Source of the DNA: Catenaria anguillulae PL171
Lineage: Eukaryota > Blastocladiomycota > Blastocladiomycetes > Blastocladiales > Catenariaceae
Reading direction: 5' to 3'
Length of the DNA: 64,000 nt
Assembly: GCA_002102555.1 (NCBI GenBank)
Contig: MCFL01000092.1
Coordinates: 28,256-92,255, forward strand
Of this stretch, positions 40,611-53,646 are shown piece after piece (the first letter of the stretch is position 1; every line of letters begins with the position of its first letter). A program made the translations under genes and the position numbers. The notes beneath the pieces were generated by a model that had not been told where the DNA came from, did not search any database, and saw only the letters and a list, made by a program, of their open reading frames with translations.

Positions 40611-42404
40611 ATGAATACGCTCTCCTCGGACATGCTCCCAACGCTCGCCCAGCCGCCACTCGTTGCGCCACCGCCATCGACGCCGCCGCCGCCGCAACTC
40701 CCACACGAACTCACACAACTCATCTTGATCCTTGCGGCCCACTCGCTCGTCATCTGCCCGACCTCAGGCTCTCCCCTCGACTTCCCCGACCCACACTTGC
40801 TCACTCACCTCGCGCTCGTCTCGCCCGACAACTACACAGCCTTGCAACAGTTCATCTTCCTCAACGTCCCTTGGTGCTCGCTGCACGACGCGGGACGGCG
40901 CGGCGACCTCGCGCTGATGCGTTGGTGGCTCGACCGGTCGGGCGTGCGCATTTCGCAATCCGGGATTGCCCGCGCGCTGTTTGAAGCGTCGCAGGCAGGC
41001 CATGTTCATGTGCTTGATTCCTTCAAGTCCGCGTATCCGGACATGGAGGTGGACCCGCGGCACGTAAGGCACATATTGCGTGCGGCCACGAGCGCCGACC
41101 AACCTGCCGTGATCGAGTGGTGGATAAAGCAAAGCGGGTTTGACTTGGCGAGCATTCCAAAGCAGTCAACTGCATGGCAAGAATATGTGTACGATGCATT
41201 CGCGGCCAATAGCTTGCCGCTGGTCAAGCTTTGGGCGGGCGAATTGCCAGTGGACCAAGTGTTTGGCCCAACCAAGACGATTCAGTTGCCTGCGAATGCG
41301 TATGCGGCGGTCAGCGTTGGCTGCGAGAAGGATTGCTCTGTGCTGCAATGGATCCATGACCATGTGCAAGATTTCGGTGCCGACCTAGTGTCGGTGACAG
41401 ATTGGGGAAGCCCGCGCATTTCGCTGCGGTACCTCGCACATGCTGGCCTCTTGACCTTGCTGCAATGGTTTCTGGAAAAGTGTCGCATTCATTCTGTGCC
41501 CGAAGAAAAGGTGTTTACGCACGAAGTGTTGCGTGCGGCCGTGGATGGCGAGCAGGTTGCCGTGTTGCAATGGTGGATCGACAGCGGGCTTCCACTCCAT
41601 GTGCCCGATTCCTGGTCCGTGGATTCCGTCACCTGTCCAGCAACGTTGACGTGGATCGCCAGCTCAGGTGTACCGTTTCACTCGACTGAAGCCGCCGTGG
41701 ATACAGCCGACTCGGTCGCAGTGCTGGATTGGTGGCTCGCACACAGTGGATCCAGCAAACTCAAGTACACGGATCTGGCCATGGATCGCGCGTCGGCCGA
41801 AGGCCGTGTGGATTTGCTCGACTGGTGGGTCAAGTCAGGATGCGAGCTCAAGTATTCGAGCCAATCGTTCGATTTGGCGGCCGAGAGTGGCCACTTGGAC
41901 GTGCTCGAATGGTGGCTCGCGTCGGATTTAGAGTTCGAGATTCACACGCCGCTCACGCTCGCGACCCGAGGCAACCACTTGGACGTCATGGACTGGTTGT
42001 GGGAGCACGAGCTGTACAACAAGGGCGCCGAAGAAGAGCTCGCCGTGTTTGAATCCATCTCGTGCCGCAATCTCGATGCGTTGCGATGGTGGGAGGCTCG
42101 TGCGTGGCCAACCGACCCTCACGTGATTGACTGCATTGGCCGCAAGCTGTATGATGACGAGTTTGAAGGCGGCCCTGGTGAGGTGCAAGAGTATGGGTTG
42201 AAGTGGTGGTTTTGTCACAGCAAGATGCTTGATGAGGATACCAAGGGCCGACTGACATTGGAGTGGCAAGATTGGGAGATTCGGCAACAGGGGTACTACA
42301 TGGAGGTGAGCGACGAGGACGACGAGCAGAGTGAAAAGGTGGAGCGGTGGTGGGTTGATGTCGAGGAGGAAATCCCGTTTTTGGATTTTGGAAAGGCAAA
42401 GTGA
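40611..42404 (+). CDS. Ankyrin-like WW-repeat protein, intact, 597 aa
   Basis: ATG 40611 (ACAATGAATACG), TGA 42402-42404, single exon. The N-terminal ~75 residues are Pro-rich, then LPHELTQLILILAAHSLVI, which could be a degenerate F-box-like helix pair. About 12 ankyrin-like units of ~33-40 residues follow, many carrying a WW pair at the second helix: LALMRWWLDRSG, PAVIEWWIKQSG, VAVLQWWIDSGLPL, VAVLDWWLAHSG, VDLLDWWVKSGCEL, LDVLEWWLASDLEF, LDALRWWEARAW. The C-terminus is acidic (SDEDDEQSEKVERWW). It is the only complete family member here; five other loci are partial or broken. A possible adaptor/F-box role is inference. Confidence 0.8.
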   Translation: MNTLSSDMLPTLAQPPLVAPPPSTPPPPQLPHELTQLILILAAHSLVICPTSGSPLDFPDPHLLTHLALVSPDNYTALQQFIFLNVPWCSLHDAGRRGDLALMRWWLDRSGVRISQSGIARALFEASQAGHVHVLDSFKSAYPDMEVDPRHVRHILRAATSADQPAVIEWWIKQSGFDLASIPKQSTAWQEYVYDAFAANSLPLVKLWAGELPVDQVFGPTKTIQLPANAYAAVSVGCEKDCSVLQWIHDHVQDFGADLVSVTDWGSPRISLRYLAHAGLLTLLQWFLEKCRIHSVPEEKVFTHEVLRAAVDGEQVAVLQWWIDSGLPLHVPDSWSVDSVTCPATLTWIASSGVPFHSTEAAVDTADSVAVLDWWLAHSGSSKLKYTDLAMDRASAEGRVDLLDWWVKSGCELKYSSQSFDLAAESGHLDVLEWWLASDLEFEIHTPLTLATRGNHLDVMDWLWEHELYNKGAEEELAVFESISCRNLDALRWWEARAWPTDPHVIDCIGRKLYDDEFEGGPGEVQEYGLKWWFCHSKMLDEDTKGRLTLEWQDWEIRQQGYYMEVSDEDDEQSEKVERWWVDVEEEIPFLDFGKAK

Positions 42405-42942
42405 ATTGTATAGCAAATCCACCATGTATTTGTGACATGTGCATCTTTATCTGTGCACATGACCTCCTACTTGTCGACAACTCATGTTCCACTGTCATTC
42501 TCCAACGTCACGCTGCGAAACCTGCCTCTTCGCATAGTTGTTCTTACATACTTTCTTTCGAAGTTCCAAACCCAACTCGTGAATAGTCCCAAACATAAGT
42601 TGGGCTTTCAGCGACACATGTTGGTTCAGGGCACATAAGTAACTTGCCAGTCTCTGTGGTGCATGCCAGGGGGGGTGAGCGTTTTGAGTTCGCCTGAGCG
42701 TTACGGTCGATGGTGATGAAAAGGCATGAAACCAGGCAGTGGGTAAGGAATGTATCGATAACCCCATGAGCACAGGGCAAGCGAAAAGAAGAGAAAAGTG
42801 CGAGTATATTGTACTGAAACAGACCTGATAAAAAGTGCGTGGTAAGCAGCAATTGCTGCAAGCAAACAAACGAGTTATCCATCCGTGAAAAGACAAGGAA
42901 TCCACTCCCACGCGACCACCCCGGTAACATTGGTGAACTAGC
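42405..42942. other. Intergenic between convergent genes
   Basis: 3' flanks of the ankyrin-like gene and of DAHP synthase; no feature supported. Confidence 0.5.
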
Positions 42943-45664
<2,722 letters not shown>

Positions 45665-46974
45665 TTATTGTGCGCCGCCGCCGCCACCCGCGGCAGGCTT
45701 TGGGTTGTTTGGGTTGTCAATGTGCTCGGGCGTAAAGTTGTTGAGGTCAATGCCCTTTGCACGGAGGGCCTCTTCGGCATGCGGCGGAACCAGTTTCTTG
45801 TTGAGGTCGGGACGGATTGAGAGTTCTTTTGTCATTGGGCAAAAAAAAGCAACTTGTTAGCACACGGGCGTAAAAAACTGCCATCAAGATGAAGAAAACA
45901 AAAGACAAAAGACATACCCATGCGCGTGAAATCGAACAAGGCCGGTAATTCCTTACCACTGGGCAACCTCGTGTCCGCAACCCGCAACTCATCAAAGAAC
46001 GGATGCGTCAACGTCTCCCAAGCCGTGGGCCGCGCATTGGGCTCATACCGGAGCAACTTGTCAATCAAATCCAACGCCTCGACGGGCGTCTTTGGTGCAA
46101 AGATCTGTGCCCACGGGTGCGCGCGAATCGGCGGAAAGTTGTGCTCAGTGTAGTTTGGGTTCATGGCCATGACCTGATTCCGCTCGGGCGTGCCCAAGAC
46201 CTTGATGATCTCAACGAGCTGGTCGACACCCGATTCGCCCGGGAACATGGGCTTGCCCAGCATGAGCTCGGCCATGACGCACCCGGCAGACCACACGTCG
46301 ATTTGGGTCGTGTAGTTTGTTGCACCAAAGATGAGCTCGGGCGCGCGGTAGTACCGTGAGCAAATGTACGACACATTGGGTTCGCCCGCAATCAGCATTT
46401 TGGCCGACCCGAAATCGCACAGCTTGAGGACGCCCGTGGCCGAGTTGAGCAGCAAGTTTTGCGGCTTGATGTCGCGATGACAAATGCCCAAGGCGTGAAT
46501 GTAGGCGAGCGACCGAAACACTTGGTACATGTACAGCTTGACGAGCAAAAACGGCATGGCTTGTTTGGCCTTGGTGAAATGCCTGCTTGCGCGGTAAATG
46601 GTCTCGGGCACGTACTCGAGCACCAAGTTGAGGTACACTTCGTCGCGGCGGTCGCCATTCGAGTAGAAAAACGACTTGAGGTCGACAATGTTGCGATGGT
46701 CCACCATGCGCATGATTTGCAACTCGCGGTTCTTGAAGCGCTTGTCCTGAAGCACCTTTTTCACGGCGACACGCTCGTGCGTATCGGCCAGTGTGGCCTC
46801 GTAGACAACACCAAAGGACCCGTTGCCCACGGGCTTCCAGTCATAGTAGGAAAACTCGATCGATTCGCCCGTTTTCGCGTCCGTTGCAATGATGGTTGTG
46901 GTGCGCCGGGACGAGCCCGAGGATGCACCGCCGCCGCCGGCGGGGATGCCTGTTGGTGCCGCGTTGGACGACAT
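45665..46974 (-). CDS. Glycogen synthase kinase 3 (shaggy/Mck1-Rim11 type)
   Basis: Exons 46974-45918 and 45825-45665 (92-bp intron starting GTATGT, phase 1) give 405 aa. ATG 46974 (MSSNAAPTG) precedes the kinase domain: [11 protein letters not shown] (P-loop), [20 protein letters not shown] (catalytic Lys and RELQ), [21 protein letters not shown], and the GSK-3 activation loop [19 protein letters not shown] with the Tyr autophosphorylation site and the Arg residues that bind a primed phosphate. The join ...[14 protein letters not shown] matches the family C-terminal extension. The tail ([13 protein letters not shown]) is Gly-rich. The upstream in-frame extension to 47259 is judged 5' UTR. 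A signalling Ser/Thr kinase acting on primed substrates. Confidence 0.96.
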
Positions 46975-47756
46975 GGCAATGTAAGGGACGTTTGGGAGGT
47001 TGGTGACAGCGTGTATCGAAACGATTGGGACGATGGGTGGGTTGGACGGCCCGGATGCGGTGCGGTGTGCAGTCACAATGGTGTTGGTGGTGGTGGTGGT
47101 GGTGGTGCAAACCGTGGAAATGTCAAAGGTTGGGTCGCAAGAGGTTTGGCAACGGAGAGAACACGAGCCGGCGTGCGCAGCAAGCGGGGAGCGTATCGAG
47201 CGAGGAGGGCGGTGGCAAACGCGGGTATTGGCCAGACGGCGTCGATTGCGCAGAGTCAAGTCGTGAATCCCAAAGAACGATGATGCGTCGAGTTGAGTGT
47301 ATATGATTCGAGCGCGAGGATAGGCACAAGCACAGACAGGTGTGGGCCGTCAGGTCACAAGGTCACGCGGCGGCGAGTGCCAAATTGAACGTGAACGTTC
47401 ACACGTTTGTTTGCGTTGGCGTTGGATGATGAGGAAGCGTCGTTGTCAACGACGGGCAGAAAGGCAAGGCGGCAGCGGGTAGAAAAGACGTTGGTCGCCG
47501 TTGCCAGGGTTGCCACAGGTTTGGTTGTCGTTACGTTGGCAGATGTGATGGTGGTGGAAAAAAAATGCAGTCAGTCACGGGAATGTCGGCGAAATGGCCG
47601 TCATTGAGCATTCATTGGAATACGGCGAACAGCGACGAGTGAGCGGCAAGCAAGAGCGGGAGAGCAGGGAAACAGAGAGAGAGAGAGAGCGGGGCCGATC
47701 GGAGCGAAAGGCGCCGGCGTCATAGGATGTATGAGAGGGGAGTGGGCCAGGCAATG
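46975..47756. other. Intergenic, GSK-3 upstream region
   Basis: Includes a GGT/GGTGGT tract (about 47081-47106) and a GA dinucleotide run near 47670-47690. No gene supported. Confidence 0.5.
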
Positions 47757-48171
47757 TCAAATTGTCAATGTGCGGCAATCCATCCAGAATGAGGTGAGGC
47801 GCAGAACAACATTTGCAGACGCGCCAATCACAGCCAAGAACAGCAACGAAATCGCAACGCAACACCAGAAGCAGATGCGGAGGCAGAGGCAACGTACATA
47901 TTTAGGATAGAGTGAAAAATTCCGTAAGATTGAATACAAGAGCAGGAGTCCGAATGGTGAGTCTTGCGAATGACCAACTCGATGACCCATGAACAAGGAA
48001 ATACATACCGCCCACGCCGCTGCCAGCTTGCTTTGCTTGGCTCTCGGCCATGATCGCCTGCACTGATGTGGCAATCAAGTTGCGAGCGGCTGCTGCTGCT
48101 CCGCCGTTGCCTGGTTGCTGTGAGGACGGGGCAGGACCCGCGTTGAGCTGTTGGGGTTTGCTGGATGACAT
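47757..48171 (-). CDS. Possible small membrane protein, two exons
   Basis: ATG 48171 opens a Gln/Ala/Pro-rich N-terminus (MSSSKPQQLNAG, then ARNLIATSVQAIMAES). Joining 48171-48009 to 47962-47757 through a GTATGT...AAG intron of 46 bp keeps phase and yields 122 aa with a hydrophobic segment CFWCCVAISLLFLAVIGASA. The intron is shorter than others here, so the model is uncertain. No family recognised. Confidence 0.35.
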
Positions 48172-48789
48172 TTCGCGTTCTTAGAGGTTGCGTCTACTGC
48201 AGGCAGGCACATGCACATGCGTCGGGGTCAATAGCTGAGCAGTTGGCCCCTGGGAATCGGTCAATCAAGTCAAGACTCGCGAGGTCTGTGGGCTATGCGG
48301 ACCGTGAAATGATTCAAGGAATTGGCCGGTTTGGCTGACGCACTGGCGGGAAGTGGCGGTTCGCAGGGTGCGCCGGTAACGGTGAATGAAGTGTCAGGTC
48401 AACGAAAACAGAGGCAGAGGCAAAGCGATTGAAATGCCTGAGGTTGTGGGAACAATGGTAGAGTTTGACACGGGACTGCGATCTAGTGCAACTTGGTGAA
48501 ATGCCAAATTTAAGGATCGACAACACTTTTCAAAAGCACGGCCGAAGCAGGAGGTGGAGTGCGGATAGTACTGGATAGGACTATGTGAGTCGACTTGCTG
48601 GGCAATTTCAGAAAAGTCGGAAGTTTTAAGTGCGTGACGACATCCATCCCAATGGCAAGCACAGCTGAGCTGAGTCGGCCAGTCGCGAACCAACGTGTCC
48701 TGTCCAAAAGTCTGCATCGTGATCAGCTGGAAGTAAACAATGCATTCAAAGCAACGTCAGGCCGAGGTAAACATTGAAATAAATTCAAC
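48172..48789. other. Intergenic, nothing supported
   Basis: Upstream of the small gene and downstream of 5-formyl-THF cyclo-ligase; only short frames. Confidence 0.5.
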
Positions 48790-49623
48790 TTAAAGGCCAC
48801 ACTGCATGACACCGCCCGACTCGGTCACGACCCACTGCACCTTGACATCATGTTCCTCGACAGGCACCTTTCCATCAAGCTCCCTCTTGATTGCCTGCAC
48901 CTGCTCCTCCTGCGCATCACCACTCGCTTGACCCCAGCTTGATCGATCGAAATCCAACACTTGGACATCAAAAGCAACCGCACACCGCGTGGCCCTCTGG
49001 CCGCCATGCCTCGCAAACCAATCGTCGTAAAACCCACGGCCGTACCCACACCGCCCGCCGTTTGCAACATCAAACGCAACACCAGGCACAATGACCAGAT
49101 CCACGGGCGATCCATTGCCGTCACGGTCGGGAGCGTTGCTGCCCCAAGGCTGGCGCGCGTCTGGGTCGGCTGGGGTCGGAATGCCCCACTTGTCGAGAGG
49201 CAGCGACGCATAGTCTTGCGCGTCACGGAGAGGGACCATGACAAGCTTGGTGCGCTTCTTGGTGGTTTTGGTGGCAGTGGAAATGGAAGTGGAAGTGGAA
49301 GTGGCGGGAGGAATGGGCGGGCCGTCGTTGTCCGAGGAACAAGGCACCATGCAAGGCACAAAGACGTGTTTGCCAGCGTCAAGCGCAGCCCTGACCAGAT
49401 GGTCCGTGTTGACCTCGTGATTCATGGAGAGGAAAATGGAGACGGAGGAGGCATTGGTGAAGAGCGGATGGGCAGTCAAGTGCGAAGCAATGGCACGAGA
49501 TTTCAAGTCTCGCAAAGCAGGGTTGGCGGCGATGTGGGTCGTCAGGTACGAGCGCAAAGCAGTGCGCAGGCGGTGTTTGGTGGCGCGGACAAGGGCCGAG
49601 GCGGTTGCTGATGCGTCGGTCAT
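48790..49623 (-). CDS. 5-formyltetrahydrofolate cyclo-ligase
   Basis: 277 aa, single exon; ATG 49623, TAA 48792-48790. Family features: KHRLRTALRSYL near the N-terminus, VSIFLSMNHEVNTDHLVRAA, GKHVFVPCMV, KLVMVPLRDAQDY, LDKWGIPTPAD, DLVIVPGVAFDVANGGRCGY and GRGFYDDWF (the conserved G.G.G.YD ATP-binding signature). It converts 5-formyl-THF to 5,10-methenyl-THF with ATP. A Ser/Thr-rich insert (STSTSISTATKTTKKRTK) extends it beyond the usual ~200-230 residues. No mitochondrial signal is obvious. Confidence 0.94.
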   Translation of the reverse strand: MTDASATASALVRATKHRLRTALRSYLTTHIAANPALRDLKSRAIASHLTAHPLFTNASSVSIFLSMNHEVNTDHLVRAALDAGKHVFVPCMVPCSSDNDGPPIPPATSTSTSISTATKTTKKRTKLVMVPLRDAQDYASLPLDKWGIPTPADPDARQPWGSNAPDRDGNGSPVDLVIVPGVAFDVANGGRCGYGRGFYDDWFARHGGQRATRCAVAFDVQVLDFDRSSWGQASGDAQEEQVQAIKRELDGKVPVEEHDVKVQWVVTESGGVMQCGL

Positions 49624-50178
49624 GCTGATACTGTAGACTGTGCTGGATGGAGCTATCCATACGCTGTCAACTAAAGCGTGGCGATCGAGAGAGAAAGTTC
49701 GAGAGAGAGACGAGGGCAGTCAGTGGCAGTGGCTCATTGGCTCACTGGCACGTACCGTGAGTCCGTGACTGGGGCACGGTCGGGTGAAGCCGCCGCTGAG
49801 CATCCGTGCGTATCCATATGCTGCGCATGTGGTGTGCACGTGTGGTATAGTGGTCGGAGATGTCGGGATGCATGGCGGTATCCGGGGCATGCAATCAGCA
49901 ACTCTAACGGGTGGAGCGATGGAAGAATGCTGCTATTGGGTGAGAGAATCGCCCTAGAAGCAATGTGGAAGCAGTCTGGAAGCAGTCTGGAATCGAACAA
50001 AGGAGTGGAGGCCAATCTGGAATCTGGGGCCGTTGTTCTTATAGATTCATACCGCAGTTGATCAGCATTTCTATTGGTTCTGTCCTTCGCACTCTCTTCA
50101 AAAATCCATATCCGGTGCCACCCGAACGTTAACTCAACTTAACACGGCAGAACTCTGAGCATACTCGATGCCGTCACC
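49624..50178. promoter_or_regulatory. Divergent intergenic region
   Basis: 555 bp between the divergent starts of the cyclo-ligase and DASS transporter genes. It contains the tandem AAGCAGTCTGG repeated at 49970-49990 and a GA-rich run at about 49686-49714. No defined regulatory site recognised. Confidence 0.4.
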
Positions 50179-52678
50179 ATGTATGGGAATCCCACTATTA
50201 ACATGAATACAGAAGCGGCCCCGCTCCTCGTGCCGCCCCTCACTCCGCCGCCACCGCCACCCCCGCAACTGCCTCCACCCCACGGCCATGGGCACGGCCA
50301 CGGCCACGGCACGGCGGTTGCTGTTGAAATCAGCGGCAGCAATGCTGGCGACCACACTCGGCTGCACACGTCGTACACGGAGCCGCTCAACACTGGCTCA
50401 CCCTCGTCCTTTGCCACCGTCGACCTCGCGCTGCCCGCCAACGCACACCTTGTCATCAAGCCCTCGGCCAACGACGACCGACCGCGCGCCGTCTCGTTTC
50501 ATCGCCAAGTCCATGTATCGCTCTTTTCGTCGTCGCCTGCTACCTCGTGCTCGTCAGCAAGCTCGGCAACAGCAAGATCATCCACAACCAGAATCAGTGA
50601 CAGTGAAGACGACAAGGACGTTGACGTGAACGCGCAAGATTCGTTGCAGAATCAAGATGAGCAGCAGCTGCCCGTGGTTGGGCCGCACGTTCACCGAACC
50701 CATTCCAATACCAATACCCATACACATGCATCACCAGGCGCCCCCTTGTCCAGGGTCCTCCTTGCTCACAGTTTAGGCGGGTCACCACTCCTGGCCTCGC
50801 CACTCTTGTCCAATCTCTCCACTTTGCCACTCGTCTCACCGCCAAACCTGCCGCCACTCAATGACGATGGTGGTGGCAACCCACATTCACAATCCCGCTT
50901 GTCGCGGCTCTTTGCGCCACTTCTTGCCGACCTGCGCGCACTCGCACCGGCACTTGCCACTTGCTTGATCTTTTGGATCGTGCCTGAGCTCATTTTTGAC
51001 TCTTCCCACGCGGCACCACTCCGGCTGCCGTTTCGCATCTCGGGCGCCTTTCTCTTGGTTGCTGTGGGTGTCATGACAAGTTCGCGGTTCGAGCTCACTT
51101 TTCTCGTTCTGCTCGCGATTGCTCTTTTGGCGATTACGGGCACGGCCGCGTGTGGGCCAGATGCAATGGCTTGTGCGTCGTCCAAGGATGCCGTGTCGGC
51201 ATTGTTGGATGGATATTCTGACCCGATTCAGTGGTTGGTGGTTGCCTCGTTTCAGCTGGGTCTGGGTATGCAACTCATTTTGTGTGTACTCGTCAATGTC
51301 AAATTTACGCAACTCATTCGCCTCTCTTCTTTTCATAGCGGTTCAACAAACGGGACTCGGTCATCGCATCTGCACCTACCTGCTCAAGCTCACAACCTCC
51401 TCCGATTCCACATCAACCAACCCGATTCCAATCGCGTACACGCTCCTCGTCTGTGAATACCTGCTCGCCCTTTTTATCCCATCCAACACGGCGCGCGGCG
51501 CCGGCATCATGTCGCCCATCATCTCGTCGCTCGCCACCTCCTCGTCGCCGGCTTTGTTTGACTTTTGGCACTTGCTCGGCGCGCACGCAAACATTTTGTC
51601 GGCGGCGGCACACATGACGGGCACGGCGGGCGGGCCCATGATTGCCCGCATGCTCAATACGTATTTGGACATGGATATTCGGCCAGTGCAATGGTCGGTT
51701 GGGGCACTTGGACCCTGGGTTGCGTGTGCGGCTGGTTTACCTTGGGTCGTCGCGTGGCTGTTGGGTGTGGATTTGCGGCGAACGGGTGGTGGTGGTCGGG
51801 GTGAGGATCAGCAAGTCCAAGAGGTCGATGCGGATGAGGAGGCACAGCCATTGGTTGCAGCGGACGCAGGCACAAGCGCACACACGATCACCACGACAAC
51901 TCCACCTGGATCACCCATGTCGCCCATCTCATACTTGTCCACTTCCTCCTCCTCCTCCTCCTCATCTGACCCATGTGCATCTCCTGCGCACGCGTCATTC
52001 ACACCCGCCCAAACGAACGCGCAAATTCTCCTTGTGGCTATTCTCGTCCCAACCCTGACTCTATGGTCATTTTCCCCGCTCGACCCATCGGCACCAGCCT
52101 TTCTGTCACTCGTGCTTCTCCTCCTGCTGCGCATCCTGCCCCTGTCTGCCATTCTCGCACACACACAAGCTTGGGACACGTTTCTCTGGCTGGGCGGATT
52201 TCTCACGCTGTCGACGCAACTCGAATGGGCAGGCGTCACCCAAGTCCTTGGCGCCGGGCTCGCCAGCATTCTTCCTAAATACGCGGGCCCCGCCATGCTG
52301 GTTGCAGCCATGGTCAACATGGTCAGCATGTACTTGTTTAGCTCGCTCACGGCACATGCCGCGGTGGTTGCCCCGCCCGTGCTTGCGGCCGTGGCGCATG
52401 CCATCACGTCCGGCGACCAGGACGAGAATGCACGGGTCCCGTGGGCCGTGGGCATGTGCATGGCCATGACGCTGGTGCTTGGTGGACTGCTCACGCCCTA
52501 TTCCACGGGCAGCGTGGCCATGTATGCGGGCAAGTCGACGTTGAGTGCGAGGCGATGGGTGCACATTGGGGCGGTCGTTGGCGGGTTGGCTGTCGGTGCC
52601 GGGGTGATTGGGGTGGGTGCGGCAGGCTGGTGGTGGATCATTGGGTGGTGGGCGAGCGAGGGAACCGTGGTTGTTTGA
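50179..52678 (+). CDS. DASS/SLC13-family anion transporter
   Basis: Exons 50179-51265 and 51339-52678 (73-bp intron, GTATGC...CATAG, phase 1) give 808 aa. A ~240-residue Ser/His/Pro-rich cytosolic N-terminus precedes the membrane part. The diagnostic DASS stretch reads LGLAVQQTGLGHRICTYLL, then LALFIPSNTARGAGIMSPII (SNTA substrate/Na+ motif) and MTGTAGGPMIARML; the second half has LGGFLTLSTQLEWAGVTQVL, LFSSLTAHAAVVAPPVLAAV and GGLLTPYSTGSVAMYAG (the repeated motif). It resembles the plastid 2-oxoglutarate/malate and bacterial CitT branch. A Ser-rich insert (SYLSTSSSSSSSSDPCAS) sits in the central loop. It probably transports di- or tricarboxylates or sulfate; the substrate cannot be read from sequence. 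Confidence 0.9.
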
Positions 52679-53646
52679 TTGGTAACGCCGGAGCGTCCAC
52701 ATGTCTATATGGAACATGAATTGCCGCGACGAGTTGTGTGTTTCTTCGAATGAGTGTCGGCGTGCAAGCGGACTCTGTATACTTTGCAGAAGGTCAACGC
52801 GATTGGCCAGTGTGATCAACGACATGGGAAACACCACGCGACAGGACCCGTGGCTGAGAGACCACTTGACGCGCGACAGTGATGCACTCGGTCGCTGCAA
52901 ACAGACCTGGGCCGCCACCGCCATGGCGAGTCACCCGCTCGACCTGCGACTGCAGCACCACCACACCAGAAATAGTCGTGGCCAGGCACACCGATCCACC
53001 GACAATTGCGAGCCGTCCCGTCAAATCCCGTCGTGAGCTCTCCGGCAAGCTTGCCTCTCCTCCTACTGGACTTGACCATGCACGCCCGCCCTATTCGGTT
53101 CAATCCAACCAATGAACCTGTAACCCCGGCCGAGTCATTGCCCCCCCCCCCCCTAGCTAGCCATTGGGCGACTGTATCATTTTTTTCGCCCATCCATCAG
53201 CACATACAGCGGACGAACGAGCAGTCCAAAATCCTCGCTCGCTCGATCCAAGTGAGCGATTACGACCCCAGCTTGTCCCATTGGTCCCGGACGACATTGC
53301 GCCTTGCTACAACCTGTGTCCCACTCTTTTACGCTTGCCAAGCTTCTTGGGCGCCAATCCGTCCATTGCTCGTCAAAGCCCGTCCGCTCGCCCGTGCGAG
53401 CCTGCGACGTTGGTCCGCCTTGGTTCCGCTCCCTGCGTATCGGCAACCGCAGTGTGGTATGTTTCAACGTGGGTTCTTTTCGTCGTCATTGCACCTGAAG
53501 CAAAAGTGTGCCGCCTTTGCTTTTGCTTTGTTTGACGTTTGTGCCGCCGTCGTTCCGTCTGTTTGAACTTGTCTCTCACCTGTCTCCGCCCCTGTACGGC
53601 TACCACTGCAGCACGCTGCACTACTACACTAGACGTTTGATATCCC
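52679..53646. other. Intergenic with poly-C run
   Basis: Nothing convincing; the open frames across 53006-53566 have no family character. C13 at 53141-53153 is followed by TAGCTAGC. It includes the PAK promoter and 5' UTR. Confidence 0.5.

Noticed and set aside
53006..53566. 186-codon frame upstream of the PAK gene
   Set aside because: No family character or start context, interrupted context around the C13 run; treated as 5' flanking sequence.
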